Positions 1-7,333 of a stretch of 64,000 nucleotides of DNA are shown here, piece by piece. The first letter of the stretch is position 1. Every line of letters begins with the position of its first letter. A program made the translations under genes and the position numbers. The stretch is from Poriferisodalis sp965221945 (GTDB taxonomy: Bacteria; Actinomycetota; Acidimicrobiia; Acidimicrobiales; Poriferisodalaceae). The notes beneath the pieces were generated by a model that saw only the letters and a list, made by a program, of their open reading frames with translations, was not told where the DNA came from and searched no databases. The stretch lies in contig NZ_OZ244925.1 in assembly GCF_965221945.1 (NCBI RefSeq), positions 558,001 through 622,000 on the forward strand. The letters are read 5' to 3'.

Positions 1-824
1 CGGAACATCGCAGCGTCGTAGCCGAACAGGGACGTGGTGGCGCCGATCTCAGCGCCCATATTGCAGATAGTCCCTTTGCCAGTGGCGCTCAGCGACTCGG
101 CGCCGGGCCCGAAGTACTCCACGATGGCGCCAGTGCCGCCGGACACCGTGAGGATCTCGGCCACCTTCAAGATCACGTCTTTGGGCGCGCTCCAGCCGGA
201 CAGCTCGCCGGTGAGCTTCACGCCGATCACCTTGGGCCAGCGCACGTTCCACGGAAAGCCGGTCATCACGTCCACAGCATCCGCGCCGCCGACGCCCACG
301 GCGATCATGCCCAGCCCGCCTGCGTTGGGGGTGTGGCTGTCGGTGCCGATCATCATCCCGCCGGGGAAGGCGTACTGCTCCAGCACGACCTGGTGGATGA
401 TGCCGCTGCCGGGCTTCCAGAACCCTGCGCCGTAGCGGGCGCAGACGCTTTCGAGGAAGTCGTACACCTCTTCGTTGTTCTCCGTGGCAGCCAGCAGGTC
501 GCGCTTGCCGTCCTCGCGAGCCTGGATCAGGTGGTCGCAGTGCGTCGTGGTGGGCACCGCTACCTCGTCGAGCCCTGCAGTCATGAACTGCAGCCACGCC
601 ATCTGCGCGGTGGCGTCCTGCATGGCGACACGATCCGGCGCCAGGTCGACATAGGAGACGGCGCGCTCAAGGGACTGCTCACGGCTTGACAGGTGCGCGA
701 TGAGGATCTTCTCTGACAGTGTGAGCGCTCGCCCCAGCCGCTCACGCCCGAATGACACGGCATCTGCCAGGCCGGCGTACACCCCTTCGATCAACTCGAT
801 CGGAGTACTCGCGTGAACAGCCAT
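1..824 (-). CDS. acn: Aconitate hydratase, mitochondrial (ACO2-like) type, N-terminal part
   Basis: Converts citrate to isocitrate through cis-aconitate in the TCA cycle; cytoplasmic [4Fe-4S] enzyme. The frame opens at ATG 824 and stays open for 274 codons to the window edge, so only the N-terminal third is present. Stretches such as DRVAMQDATAQMAWLQF, VPTTTHCDHLI, FWKPGSGIIHQ, MIGTDSHTPNAGGLG, VGVGGADAVDVM, LSGWSAPKDVI and GGTGAIVEY match the mitochondrial-type aconitase family closely, more so than the AcnA/IRP type. The cluster cysteines of domain 3 lie beyond the edge. It is divergent from the permease gene, with 183 bp between the two starts holding both promoters. Start choice: first ATG, and the N-terminus is of normal length for the family. 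Confidence 0.95.
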   Translation of the reverse strand, partial: MAVHASTPIELIEGVYAGLADAVSFGRERLGRALTLSEKILIAHLSSREQSLERAVSYVDLAPDRVAMQDATAQMAWLQFMTAGLDEVAVPTTTHCDHLIQAREDGKRDLLAATENNEEVYDFLESVCARYGAGFWKPGSGIIHQVVLEQYAFPGGMMIGTDSHTPNAGGLGMIAVGVGGADAVDVMTGFPWNVRWPKVIGVKLTGELSGWSAPKDVILKVAEILTVSGGTGAIVEYFGPGAESLSATGKGTICNMGAEIGATTSLFGYDAAMF

Positions 825-1007
825 GGACAACTCCCCGTTCGCAGGCGGAAATGCCGGCAGGTGTACGCAACTGCAGCGGGTTGGCGCGCCCGCCGGCCAA
901 GGCAACAATCTAAGAGGTTCACCCTGTCGTGACCTCCTGGGCCAGAGAGTCCATTGCGGCAGGGCGGCCTCGGCAATGAATTTCATTCATTACTAAGGTC
1001 TTCTTGT

Positions 1008-2795
1008 GTGACTGCGGGTGGTGCCCCGCTGGCACCGACCTATGAGCCGGATGAAACTCCGACCGGTCGCATCGCCGCGGGTGTCGCCGTCCAGCTTTCG
1101 TTGCTGATGGTCGTTCCGTTGGCAATCCTGCCGGCGCTGGTGAGCCAGCTTGCCGGCGAGACACACGCGGTAGCTGCACGCGCAGTCGTCGTCTCCATGG
1201 TCGCGTGCGGTGTCACGACGCTGTTGCTGACGGTGCGCCTGGGGCGCCTGCGCAGCGACGGCCTCTACGTGGCCACTGTCGACTTGGTCAGCCTGCCGTT
1301 CTGCATCCTGGCGCTGGCGAGCGGCGGGCCCGCCACGCTGGCAGCGCTGGTCGTCGTCTCGGGACTGTTCCAGGTTGTGATCGGACTGAGGCTGTCGTAC
1401 CTGCGTCGGCTGGTGACGCCGCAGGTGCGTGGCACGGTCTTGATCCTGGCATTCGCCTCTTTGGTGCCGGTGCTCGCAGATGCCGGAAGCTCGATGGAGC
1501 AGCGACTCGATTGGTTCGTGCCGGTCAGCATTGTCGGGACCGCTGCGACGATCATGCTCATAGCGATCTGGGGACCGAGATCGTGGCGCATCTGGGCCCC
1601 GGCGATGGGTTTGGCAGTGGGACTTGGCGTGGCAGCCGCCCTCGGCGCCTACGACTTCGATCTCGTGGCTGACGCTGCGTGGCTCGGGTTCGGCGATGTC
1701 GGCGCCAGCCCGGGCTGGGACATCGACTACGAGACGTTCTTGTCGATGCTGCCGTCGTTCCTCATCGTGTCGTTCGCAATCCTCGTTCGCATGCAGGGCA
1801 TCTCGTCGAATACCCAGATGGTCTCGTGGCGGACCCGACGCACTCTGGATTTCAGGGAGGTCCAGCGTGCCAACTGGCGCACGGGCCTTGGGACGATGCT
1901 CGCGGGTGCCGGGGGTGCTTTAGCGGTGACGATCGCGGGCGTCGGTCCCGCCTTCATTCACCAGACGCGGTGCGCGTCGCGTCGCATGGGCGCTATCGCG
2001 GGCTGCTTCTTTCTGCTCGCCGCATTTGTTCCCAAGCTGAGAGCCATTGCGGTGGCTGTGCCGCGCCCGATCTTGGCCGCCTACGTCATCGTCGCACTGG
2101 TTCCCCTGGTCCTGCGGGTGGTGATCGGCTCGGTGCAACGCTTGCGCAGCCTTCGAGAGGCCTTGGTGATGGTGGCACCCATCGTCGTGGGTCTGTGCGT
2201 CGAATTCGGTGTGCTGTCGCTGCCTGCGGGGGCCGTGTGGGACGCCGTGACTCAGAACGGCCTCACGGCTGGGAGCTTGGTGTTGGTCATCGCGGCAGTC
2301 GCGAACAGCTTCGCCGGACGTCGTGCGAGTCTCGAAATCGAAGTCAGTGCTCGCAGCACGGCTGAGCTGACGCAGTTCGTGGCCAACTTTGCGGCCAGGC
2401 GGCGGCGCGATGCCGAGAGCGTGGCGAGACTCGAAGCTGCAGCAGAGGAAGCGCTCGCCGTCCTCAGCGAGCAGGCTTCTTCAGGTTTGGCGACGACCCG
2501 GCGGCGAGTGCGAGTGACCATGAGGATGGACCGTTCCGGGACAGTGCTGGAGTTCTTGAGCGCTCCGAGCGAAGGGCAGAACCTCGAGGAACGCATCGCG
2601 CTGCTTGCCGAGCCCGAAGCCGAGACCATGGAGACAACGATCGAGCGTGACGCAGCGCTGCGGCTGCTGCGGCACTATGCGAGCGACGTCAGCCACCGGC
2701 AATACCTGGAGGCCGAGATCCTCACCGCGGTGGTGCCGATCGGCAGTTCCCGCCACCGACTCGGATCGAGAGAACCTCAGGGCCGGACTTCGTAG
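1008..2795 (+). CDS. NCS2-like permease with C-terminal cytoplasmic domain
   Basis: About 595 residues. The first ~420 hold 10-12 hydrophobic segments with the look of xanthine/uracil (NCS2) transporters, for example LSYLRRLVTPQVRGTVL and a gating-like region near FLIVSFAILVRMQGISSNTQ. The substrate cannot be read from sequence. The last ~150 residues are soluble and charged; they contain an acidic helix with AAAEEALAVLSEQ that recalls the N-box of GHKL/anti-sigma ATPase folds, but no clear G1/G2 glycine motifs. The C-terminal domain is absent from ordinary NCS2 carriers. An upstream TTG at 954 is in frame; GTG 1008 is preferred because an AAGG lies 11 bp ahead and the extra residues look non-coding. 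The 3' end overlaps the convergent methyltransferase gene by 19 bp. Confidence 0.75.
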   Translation: MTAGGAPLAPTYEPDETPTGRIAAGVAVQLSLLMVVPLAILPALVSQLAGETHAVAARAVVVSMVACGVTTLLLTVRLGRLRSDGLYVATVDLVSLPFCILALASGGPATLAALVVVSGLFQVVIGLRLSYLRRLVTPQVRGTVLILAFASLVPVLADAGSSMEQRLDWFVPVSIVGTAATIMLIAIWGPRSWRIWAPAMGLAVGLGVAAALGAYDFDLVADAAWLGFGDVGASPGWDIDYETFLSMLPSFLIVSFAILVRMQGISSNTQMVSWRTRRTLDFREVQRANWRTGLGTMLAGAGGALAVTIAGVGPAFIHQTRCASRRMGAIAGCFFLLAAFVPKLRAIAVAVPRPILAAYVIVALVPLVLRVVIGSVQRLRSLREALVMVAPIVVGLCVEFGVLSLPAGAVWDAVTQNGLTAGSLVLVIAAVANSFAGRRASLEIEVSARSTAELTQFVANFAARRRRDAESVARLEAAAEEALAVLSEQASSGLATTRRRVRVTMRMDRSGTVLEFLSAPSEGQNLEERIALLAEPEAETMETTIERDAALRLLRHYASDVSHRQYLEAEILTAVVPIGSSRHRLGSREPQGRTS

Positions 2796-3865
2796 TACAG
2801 GTTTGCGGCGTCGCTGAAGTCGTGCTGTTCGAAGCCTGTGAACCCGGCAGCCGCCGTCAGCTCACGCGCCTTGTCCGGATAGAGGCCGAGCGTGCCAAGT
2901 CCCATGCCGCCGGGCTCGCTGAGCGCCGACTGAAGGCAGCTGGTGATCGAGAACCCATAGAACATGGCCAGCATCGGGTTGCGCTGGTCTTGGGAGAAAT
3001 CGCCCCTGGAGCGAATGTCCTTGATGAGCAGCGTGCCGTCGGGCGCAAGCGCGCCCCGGATCGCCTCGAGCGCGATGTCGGGCCGGGGCATGTCGTGCAG
3101 GCAATCGAAGGTCAGCGCCAGGTCGAAGTCGCCGGTGTCGGGGGCGTCGGCCGCTCCCGCCTCCACGAACGTCGCGTTCTCGAGACCGGCCTCCTCGGCG
3201 CGCACTCGGGCCTGTTCAACGGCGATGGCCGAAGGGTCGAAGCCGACCACTTCGGTGTTCGGCCATTTCTCGGCGATCAGACATGCCGAGACACCGGCGC
3301 CGCAGCCCACGTCGAGCACCTTGGCGCCGCGTTCGAGCTTTGCGACGACGCCGTCAAGGCCGGACAGGATGACCGAGGTGAGGTTCTGACGGCTGAACGG
3401 GCCGGTGGTGCGGGCCAGGCCCGCAGCCGCCCGGGGGCCCTGCTGCTCGTAGGTCATGCCGATTCCCGTGCGGAACGACTCGATGATCAGGTCCTGTGCC
3501 GAGTCGCCGAGGCCGCCACGGAATGCACCCATGGCGAAGTGCAATGAGCCCTCTTCGTCGACCAGCAGTGCTTCAGCCTCTGGGGACATCGAGAATGCGC
3601 CGTCGTCGTGCGTGACCAGGCGGGCCGCTGCGACCCCGTACAGCCACTCGCGCACGAGCCGCTCGTTGAGACCGGTCGCCTCGGCGACATCGTGACTCGT
3701 GGCTGGCTGAGTGTCGGCCAGCGCCCCGAACAGCCCGAGTTCGTCGCCGATGTGCAGCATCGACGACACCATTTCGCCCATCTTGTAGGACCACACCTGG
3801 AAGGCGAACTTGCCCAGCCGGTCCGGATCGATCTCACGCCGCTCACTCACGGTTGCCTCAGCCAT
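2777..3865 (-). CDS. SAM-dependent methyltransferase with N-terminal winged helix (Rv2258c-like)
   Basis: 362 residues. Residues ~20-100 form a winged-helix dimerisation region (SHDVAEATGLNERLVREWL) like that of the mycobacterial Rv2258c group; residues ~175-300 form a class I Rossmann methyltransferase fold with the glycine-rich SAM motif VLDVGCGAGVSACLIA and an acidic residue at the end of strand 2 (VVGFDPS). A DxxHD-like stretch LTFDCLHDMPRP follows motif IV. The methyl acceptor is unknown; small-molecule O- or N-methylation is usual for this architecture. ATG 3865 is the first start and sits 60 bp from the divergent AbrB/PIN-like locus. Its 3' end runs 19 bp into the end of the convergent permease gene. 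Confidence 0.85.
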   Translation of the reverse strand: MAEATVSERREIDPDRLGKFAFQVWSYKMGEMVSSMLHIGDELGLFGALADTQPATSHDVAEATGLNERLVREWLYGVAAARLVTHDDGAFSMSPEAEALLVDEEGSLHFAMGAFRGGLGDSAQDLIIESFRTGIGMTYEQQGPRAAAGLARTTGPFSRQNLTSVILSGLDGVVAKLERGAKVLDVGCGAGVSACLIAEKWPNTEVVGFDPSAIAVEQARVRAEEAGLENATFVEAGAADAPDTGDFDLALTFDCLHDMPRPDIALEAIRGALAPDGTLLIKDIRSRGDFSQDQRNPMLAMFYGFSITSCLQSALSEPGGMGLGTLGLYPDKARELTAAAGFTGFEQHDFSDAANLYYEVRP

Positions 3866-3911
3866 CTGCGAGACGCTAGCCGTCCGAGCAAGCGGCTTCC
3901 CGAGGTCAGCC

Positions 3912-3946
3912 GTTTACAAGGTGATTGGTAATTTTGCCTTGTAAAC
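3912..3946. promoter_or_regulatory. Perfect 10-bp inverted repeat, candidate operator of the AbrB-like gene
   Basis: GTTTACAAGG at 3912-3921 and its exact reverse complement CCTTGTAAAC at 3937-3946, separated by 15 bp of AT-rich DNA. It lies 32 bp before the preferred start of the AbrB-like gene and 46 bp before the divergent methyltransferase start. SpoVT/AbrB-type antitoxins usually autoregulate at such palindromes; binding here is inferred. Confidence 0.6.
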
Positions 3947-3978
3947 TCATCGTCATACCCGACGCAGGTGATCTCAAG

Positions 3979-4197
3979 GTGTCTTCCAGGGGTCAAATGA
4001 GCCTTCCCGCGGCAGCACGCCATCGCTGGGGCCTCGACGAAGGCGGCCGGGTGGGTTTCCTCGATATCGGCGGCGCCGTCCTGCTAGTTCCGGGTGGCGT
4101 CGAGTCGATGCGCGGCGAAATTCTTGGCCTTGTGGGCGAATCCGAGTGGGAAGCTGCACGAGCCGGCTTCGGTGACCCCGACCTTGCAAGCGAGTGA
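3979..4197 (+). CDS. AbrB/MazE-fold DNA-binding protein, probable antitoxin
   Basis: 72 residues from GTG 3979. The N-terminal ~45 residues match the SpoVT/AbrB swapped-hairpin fold (VSSRGQMSLPAAARHRWGL, then a GG-V-FLDIGGAVLLVPGG strand pair); the short acidic C-terminal tail would be the toxin-neutralising arm. Upstream TTG codons at 3925 and 3934 are in frame, but they would start inside the inverted repeat, add residues foreign to the fold and lack a ribosome site, whereas AGGTGAT precedes 3979. The gene ends 30 bp before a PIN-like gene on the same strand, the usual order for an antitoxin-toxin pair. Alternative: a stand-alone regulator. Confidence 0.65.
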   Translation: MSSRGQMSLPAAARHRWGLDEGGRVGFLDIGGAVLLVPGGVESMRGEILGLVGESEWEAARAGFGDPDLASE

Positions 4198-4227
4198 AGC
4201 CGGCCCAGAGAAGTTGAGCCAGGGCTG

Positions 4228-4644
4228 GTGACCCAGATCGTCGACGACCAACTCCTCGGAGCGATCCTGCGCGGCGACGATCCACCGCGGCCCGACGAGC
4301 CCGTGTTCACCACTGGCCATTGGTACGTAAGGCTGTGCCAGGCCGTTCTTAATGCAGCCGAGCGTGCGGGAGCGCTGTCTGCGCCCTTCGCCGCACTGCC
4401 CGAGAACTTGCGCCGGCGTGCCACCGAGGCACTCGTGGAACTGCCGACCGGCATTGGTCTGGTCAGCCTGGGAGAGCTGGGGCCGCTGATCGGGCGGCTC
4501 CGCCAGCGTCACCAGCTCAACGTGGGGGGAATCGAAGTGCTCGCAGCGGCTCTCCACCTCGGCGCCGACGTGTATCTCTCAGCACCCTCGCCCCGACTCC
4601 AAGCAGCCCTAGACGCCGAAGGCCGCAGCTACGCGCCCGCCTGA
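4228..4644 (+). CDS. PIN-like protein, possible toxin partner of the AbrB-like gene
   Basis: 138 residues, GTG start. Not firmly recognised. It opens with VDDQLLGAILRG, which has the position and shape of the first PIN-domain strand and its metal-binding aspartate, and ends with a helix-strand unit GIEVLAAALHLGADVYLSAP resembling the C-terminal PIN core, in which the usual D..IAA..TxD acids are replaced by I/E and S. The middle is longer than in compact VapC toxins. Placement 30 bp behind an AbrB-like antitoxin supports a VapC-like role, RNA cleavage in the cytoplasm; the missing acids argue that it may be catalytically altered or a structural homologue only. Confidence 0.5.
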   Translation: MTQIVDDQLLGAILRGDDPPRPDEPVFTTGHWYVRLCQAVLNAAERAGALSAPFAALPENLRRRATEALVELPTGIGLVSLGELGPLIGRLRQRHQLNVGGIEVLAAALHLGADVYLSAPSPRLQAALDAEGRSYAPA

Positions 4645-4736
4645 TCGGGTGATTCCTCTTCCGTCGTGCGACGTTCAATTCCTCACATGTGGCAGATGGC
4701 TCGAGGCCGAGACCCCGGCTTCCCGCGTCAAGAGTC

Positions 4737-5423
4737 CTAAAAGCGGTGCAAGGTGGTGTTCGAAGCTCGGAGAATGTCCGGAACACGGCTGTAGTGCCTG
4801 ACCCAAGCGGCCTTCACAGATGACAACAAGTCGAGCAACCACAAGATGGTTTCATAATCCGCACGGAGATTCCGCTGGACGATCGGTTCGTGGTGTGCGA
4901 TGCGATTCCGCAATGTACGCACTCGATCAAGCTGGCCGTGGACGCGCCGACGTGCTGGTGTTGGGTCGAACGCGCGATGCAACACCGGACGCCATAGCGA
5001 GGCGTCGTAGCGCTTTGCGAATAAGCCAACCCAGAATCCCAGGTTGGTGCTGGCAATAATTCCGCCCGGAGTTTCAGGCTTTCGCTCGCGGCGCAACGCC
5101 TGCCTCGCCCCACGAATCGCGGCCCTCTGTGTCTCGTGAAGCGGAGCCGTGTCGTACCAAGCACGTCCTTCCGCAGCCGTCATGAGTGCGTGCACCGAAT
5201 TTCGAAGCGCGACTTCGAGGGCTTGAAGCGGGCCGTGAAAGGCTGAACCCAACGCCGCGTTGAGGGTATAGAGGTAAAAGGCGGCCAGTTCGTCGCCGTC
5301 CGCAAGCCTCTCATAAGTTCCGAATCGCTCGGGTGAGATGGTGCGTCGCAATTCATTCCGCGTATTTAGGTCATACCCAAAGGGCGGGTGTGGCTGCCGA
5401 CGAGGGCTCACTGGTAGTGTCAT
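4737..5423 (-). CDS. Abi-like (AbiD/F, Abi_2) HEPN-type protein
   Basis: 228 residues, ATG 5423 with a strong GAGGAG 9 bp upstream. Matches the Abi_2 group of abortive-infection proteins: an N-terminal helix-rich segment with LQALEVALRNSVHALM, a GFWVGLFAKRYDASLW block, and the HEPN signature R-N-x3-H at residues 172-177 (RNRIAHHEPI), the expected metal-independent RNase site. In studied relatives the protein cleaves RNA or stops growth during phage infection; here that is inferred. It is a single gene, separated from the upstream gene on the same strand by a terminator hairpin, so it has its own promoter in 5424-5479. Confidence 0.8.
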   Translation of the reverse strand: MTLPVSPRRQPHPPFGYDLNTRNELRRTISPERFGTYERLADGDELAAFYLYTLNAALGSAFHGPLQALEVALRNSVHALMTAAEGRAWYDTAPLHETQRAAIRGARQALRRERKPETPGGIIASTNLGFWVGLFAKRYDASLWRPVLHRAFDPTPARRRVHGQLDRVRTLRNRIAHHEPIVQRNLRADYETILWLLDLLSSVKAAWVRHYSRVPDILRASNTTLHRF

Positions 5424-5479
5424 TGTCGTAAGCTCCTCGTTGGCCTCTCACGGAAGCTGCTTGGGGCAGACCTATCAAA

Positions 5480-5509
5480 GGGGGCGACGCCGTTTCCGGC
5501 GTCGCCCCC
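5480..5509 (-). terminator. Hairpin terminator behind the 5518-6459 gene
   Basis: A perfect 13-bp stem (5480-5492 with 5497-5509) closed by a 4-base loop, 8 bp after the stop codon at 5518 on the minus strand and followed by a short T-rich stretch. It separates that gene from the Abi-like gene. Confidence 0.75.
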
Positions 5510-5517
5510 GGCGCGTA

Positions 5518-6459
5518 CTAGAAGGGTTCGACGGATTGCGACGTCGCAGCTCGGGAGACGGCGGCGAAAGTGCTGGTAGGTGACGGAGCGGATGGCGCCG
5601 GTGGTTGGCCTGACGCTGAACCGTCAACGCCATAAACCATCTGGAGGGCGAGCTTCGCCATCTCCAGCCACTGCACTTGTTCAGCCGTACTGAACGGTCC
5701 ATCGGCCGGCAATTTCGACCAGAGTCCGCGAAGCAGCGGATCGGTCGGACCTTCTTGAACAACATCCCGACGCGTTGGCTCCGGTGCTTCGGCAATGACA
5801 TCTGGCTCACTAACGGTCGTGTCAGGAGGCAGCCCCTCCAAGCGACTCGAAGTAGCGGGCCGCACGAGTCGATTCCGACCGACCCTGAAGAACCCAGCAA
5901 ATGTTGCGGATCGCTGAAAGGTCTGCCGCGCTCTCGCGACTGACTTGGCTGTGACTCCAAGAGAGCGCATTTCTGCCTCAAGGCCAGCATCAGGTGGAAG
6001 CACTCTGGCCGAGAAGTCGTCATACAACCGCCGATAGAGCGGTACGTTTAGAAACGCTTCGATCGCTGCAGTCTCTCGTTGCTCAGGATCGATGATCGCC
6101 GAACCGAGTTCCGTGAGCATGACCATCTTGGAACGGCGTTGGATCAAATTGAACATTCGGGCCGCCGACATCGTCGATCGGAACTTGCTACTAGCTGGCG
6201 TTGTCTTAAGCCATGCTGCTAGCTGGACCAACTCACATTCGCGTCCTGCGTTGTTGTGGATGGCGAGAGCAGCCTCTTGTGCTTCGTCCAGGGCGACATA
6301 TGGAAAGGCGATGTTCGAACGGCCACTGCTTCCGTCGACTGCTGCGCTCCTGTTGACGGAGCTTTCTTGGTGACGCCCGAAGCGTATCCCGCGTTGGTCC
6401 CAAGAGCGAGCGTCGATGCTCTGTTGGGAGGTATCAGTTGCGGCAGAGGGGGTCGTCAC
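5518..6459 (-). CDS. Hypothetical protein, winged-helix-like core
   Basis: About 313 residues if it starts at GTG 6459. I do not recognise a characterised family. The conserved-looking core begins at IAFPYVALDEAQEAALAIH and continues through QLAAWL, SAARMFNLIQ and MLTELGSAIIDPEQ, a helix-turn-helix/wing pattern, then VPLYRRLYDDFSARVLPPD and a second helical part ending SATFAGFF. A proline-rich tail closes the protein. No ATG exists ahead of the core in this frame, and the longer frame upstream is only antisense to the peptidase gene. GTG 6459 gives a 26-bp overlap with the peptidase stop but has no clear ribosome site, so the start is uncertain. Confidence 0.6.
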   Translation of the reverse strand: MTTPSAATDTSQQSIDARSWDQRGIRFGRHQESSVNRSAAVDGSSGRSNIAFPYVALDEAQEAALAIHNNAGRECELVQLAAWLKTTPASSKFRSTMSAARMFNLIQRRSKMVMLTELGSAIIDPEQRETAAIEAFLNVPLYRRLYDDFSARVLPPDAGLEAEMRSLGVTAKSVARARQTFQRSATFAGFFRVGRNRLVRPATSSRLEGLPPDTTVSEPDVIAEAPEPTRRDVVQEGPTDPLLRGLWSKLPADGPFSTAEQVQWLEMAKLALQMVYGVDGSASGQPPAPSAPSPTSTFAAVSRAATSQSVEPF

Positions 6460-7333
6460 CGGCGGGGGGTTGGTGGAAGCACAGGATCGCTTCCCGCCCG
6501 ACGTAGGTGAACTCCCACGGCTCGGGCACCGGGCCTTGCTGGCCGCCATCGGGCGGGTAGCTCGGGATCCAGCCGTGCTTCTTGGCGTTGGCGAAGTTGT
6601 CGGCTGACAGCCACTTGTAGGCGGGCGTTCGCCCAAAGTTGTAATACCCATGCTGGCCGATGTCGATCGCGTACCCCGTGTGGTGCTTGGAGTAGCCCGG
6701 CGGCGCCGACATCGTCAGGCGCTCGGAAAGATCGTCGATCCCATATGGCGCTTCGTACGGCCGCAAGAACACCTCTCGCTGGTACCGGTGCCCCCGGTAG
6801 GCGGAGTTCAATTCCAGCTCGTAACCGTGCGCGGCAGCGTCTTGCGCCAGGGCCAGCCATGCCGCCGCCGCGGGCCGTTGCAGCGCGAGGCCGTCATCGA
6901 TGAGACGCATCAGCGCGTAGTTCGCTGGCAAGGGTCGGCGCTGGTAGCCGCGGTCTTCGGCGCTGGCTCGTATCTGTTCGTCCATCTCCGCTGAGTCGGT
7001 GATCGTCGGTGGGCGGTAGATCGACGACAAGTTCGGCAGCGCTGCGGTGTTGAACAGCCGGTTGAACTCCGGCCCCGTGAAGTACGGGAAGGACAGTGAA
7101 TGGACACCGGCAGGCACAGGCTCCTGCCAACGCGACTTGGGTTCGTCGACGGGTGCTGGGGGTACCCATGGCCCGGTGATCGGTTCGTCGACCCAGACCT
7201 GCGGCTCGGTGACTGCGGCCCCAAGCGCGCTCGGGGAAACGAGGGCCGTCAGACCGAAGGTCAGAGCTGCAATGGCCCAGCAGCAGCGTCGCCAACGTGG
7301 GGGAGAAATCTCAGGTGACACCAGCGGGCTCAT
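6434..7333 (-). CDS. Secreted VanY/LdcB-type D-Ala-D-Ala carboxypeptidase-like protein
   Basis: 299 residues. ATG 7333 opens a typical signal peptide (Arg-rich n-region, hydrophobic AIAALTFGLTALV, likely cleavage after SALG), so the protein acts outside the membrane on peptidoglycan stems. Residues ~130-275 fit the VanY (M15) fold: LNSAYRGHRYQREVF, then the zinc motif SKHHTGYAIDIG (S215, H218, D225 by my count). The normal second signature EPWHxx reads EPWEFTYVG at 271-279: the third zinc ligand His is Glu. Either the site uses Glu as a ligand or the enzyme is altered. The start overlaps the ABC transporter stop by 23 bp, so the two are probably co-transcribed. Confidence 0.8.
   Translation of the reverse strand: MSPLVSPEISPPRWRRCCWAIAALTFGLTALVSPSALGAAVTEPQVWVDEPITGPWVPPAPVDEPKSRWQEPVPAGVHSLSFPYFTGPEFNRLFNTAALPNLSSIYRPPTITDSAEMDEQIRASAEDRGYQRRPLPANYALMRLIDDGLALQRPAAAAWLALAQDAAAHGYELELNSAYRGHRYQREVFLRPYEAPYGIDDLSERLTMSAPPGYSKHHTGYAIDIGQHGYYNFGRTPAYKWLSADNFANAKKHGWIPSYPPDGGQQGPVPEPWEFTYVGREAILCFHQPPAGDDPLCRN

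Noticed and set aside
5518..6651. 377-residue version of the unknown protein
   Set aside because: Its first ~64 residues are antisense to the VanY-like gene and look non-coding.
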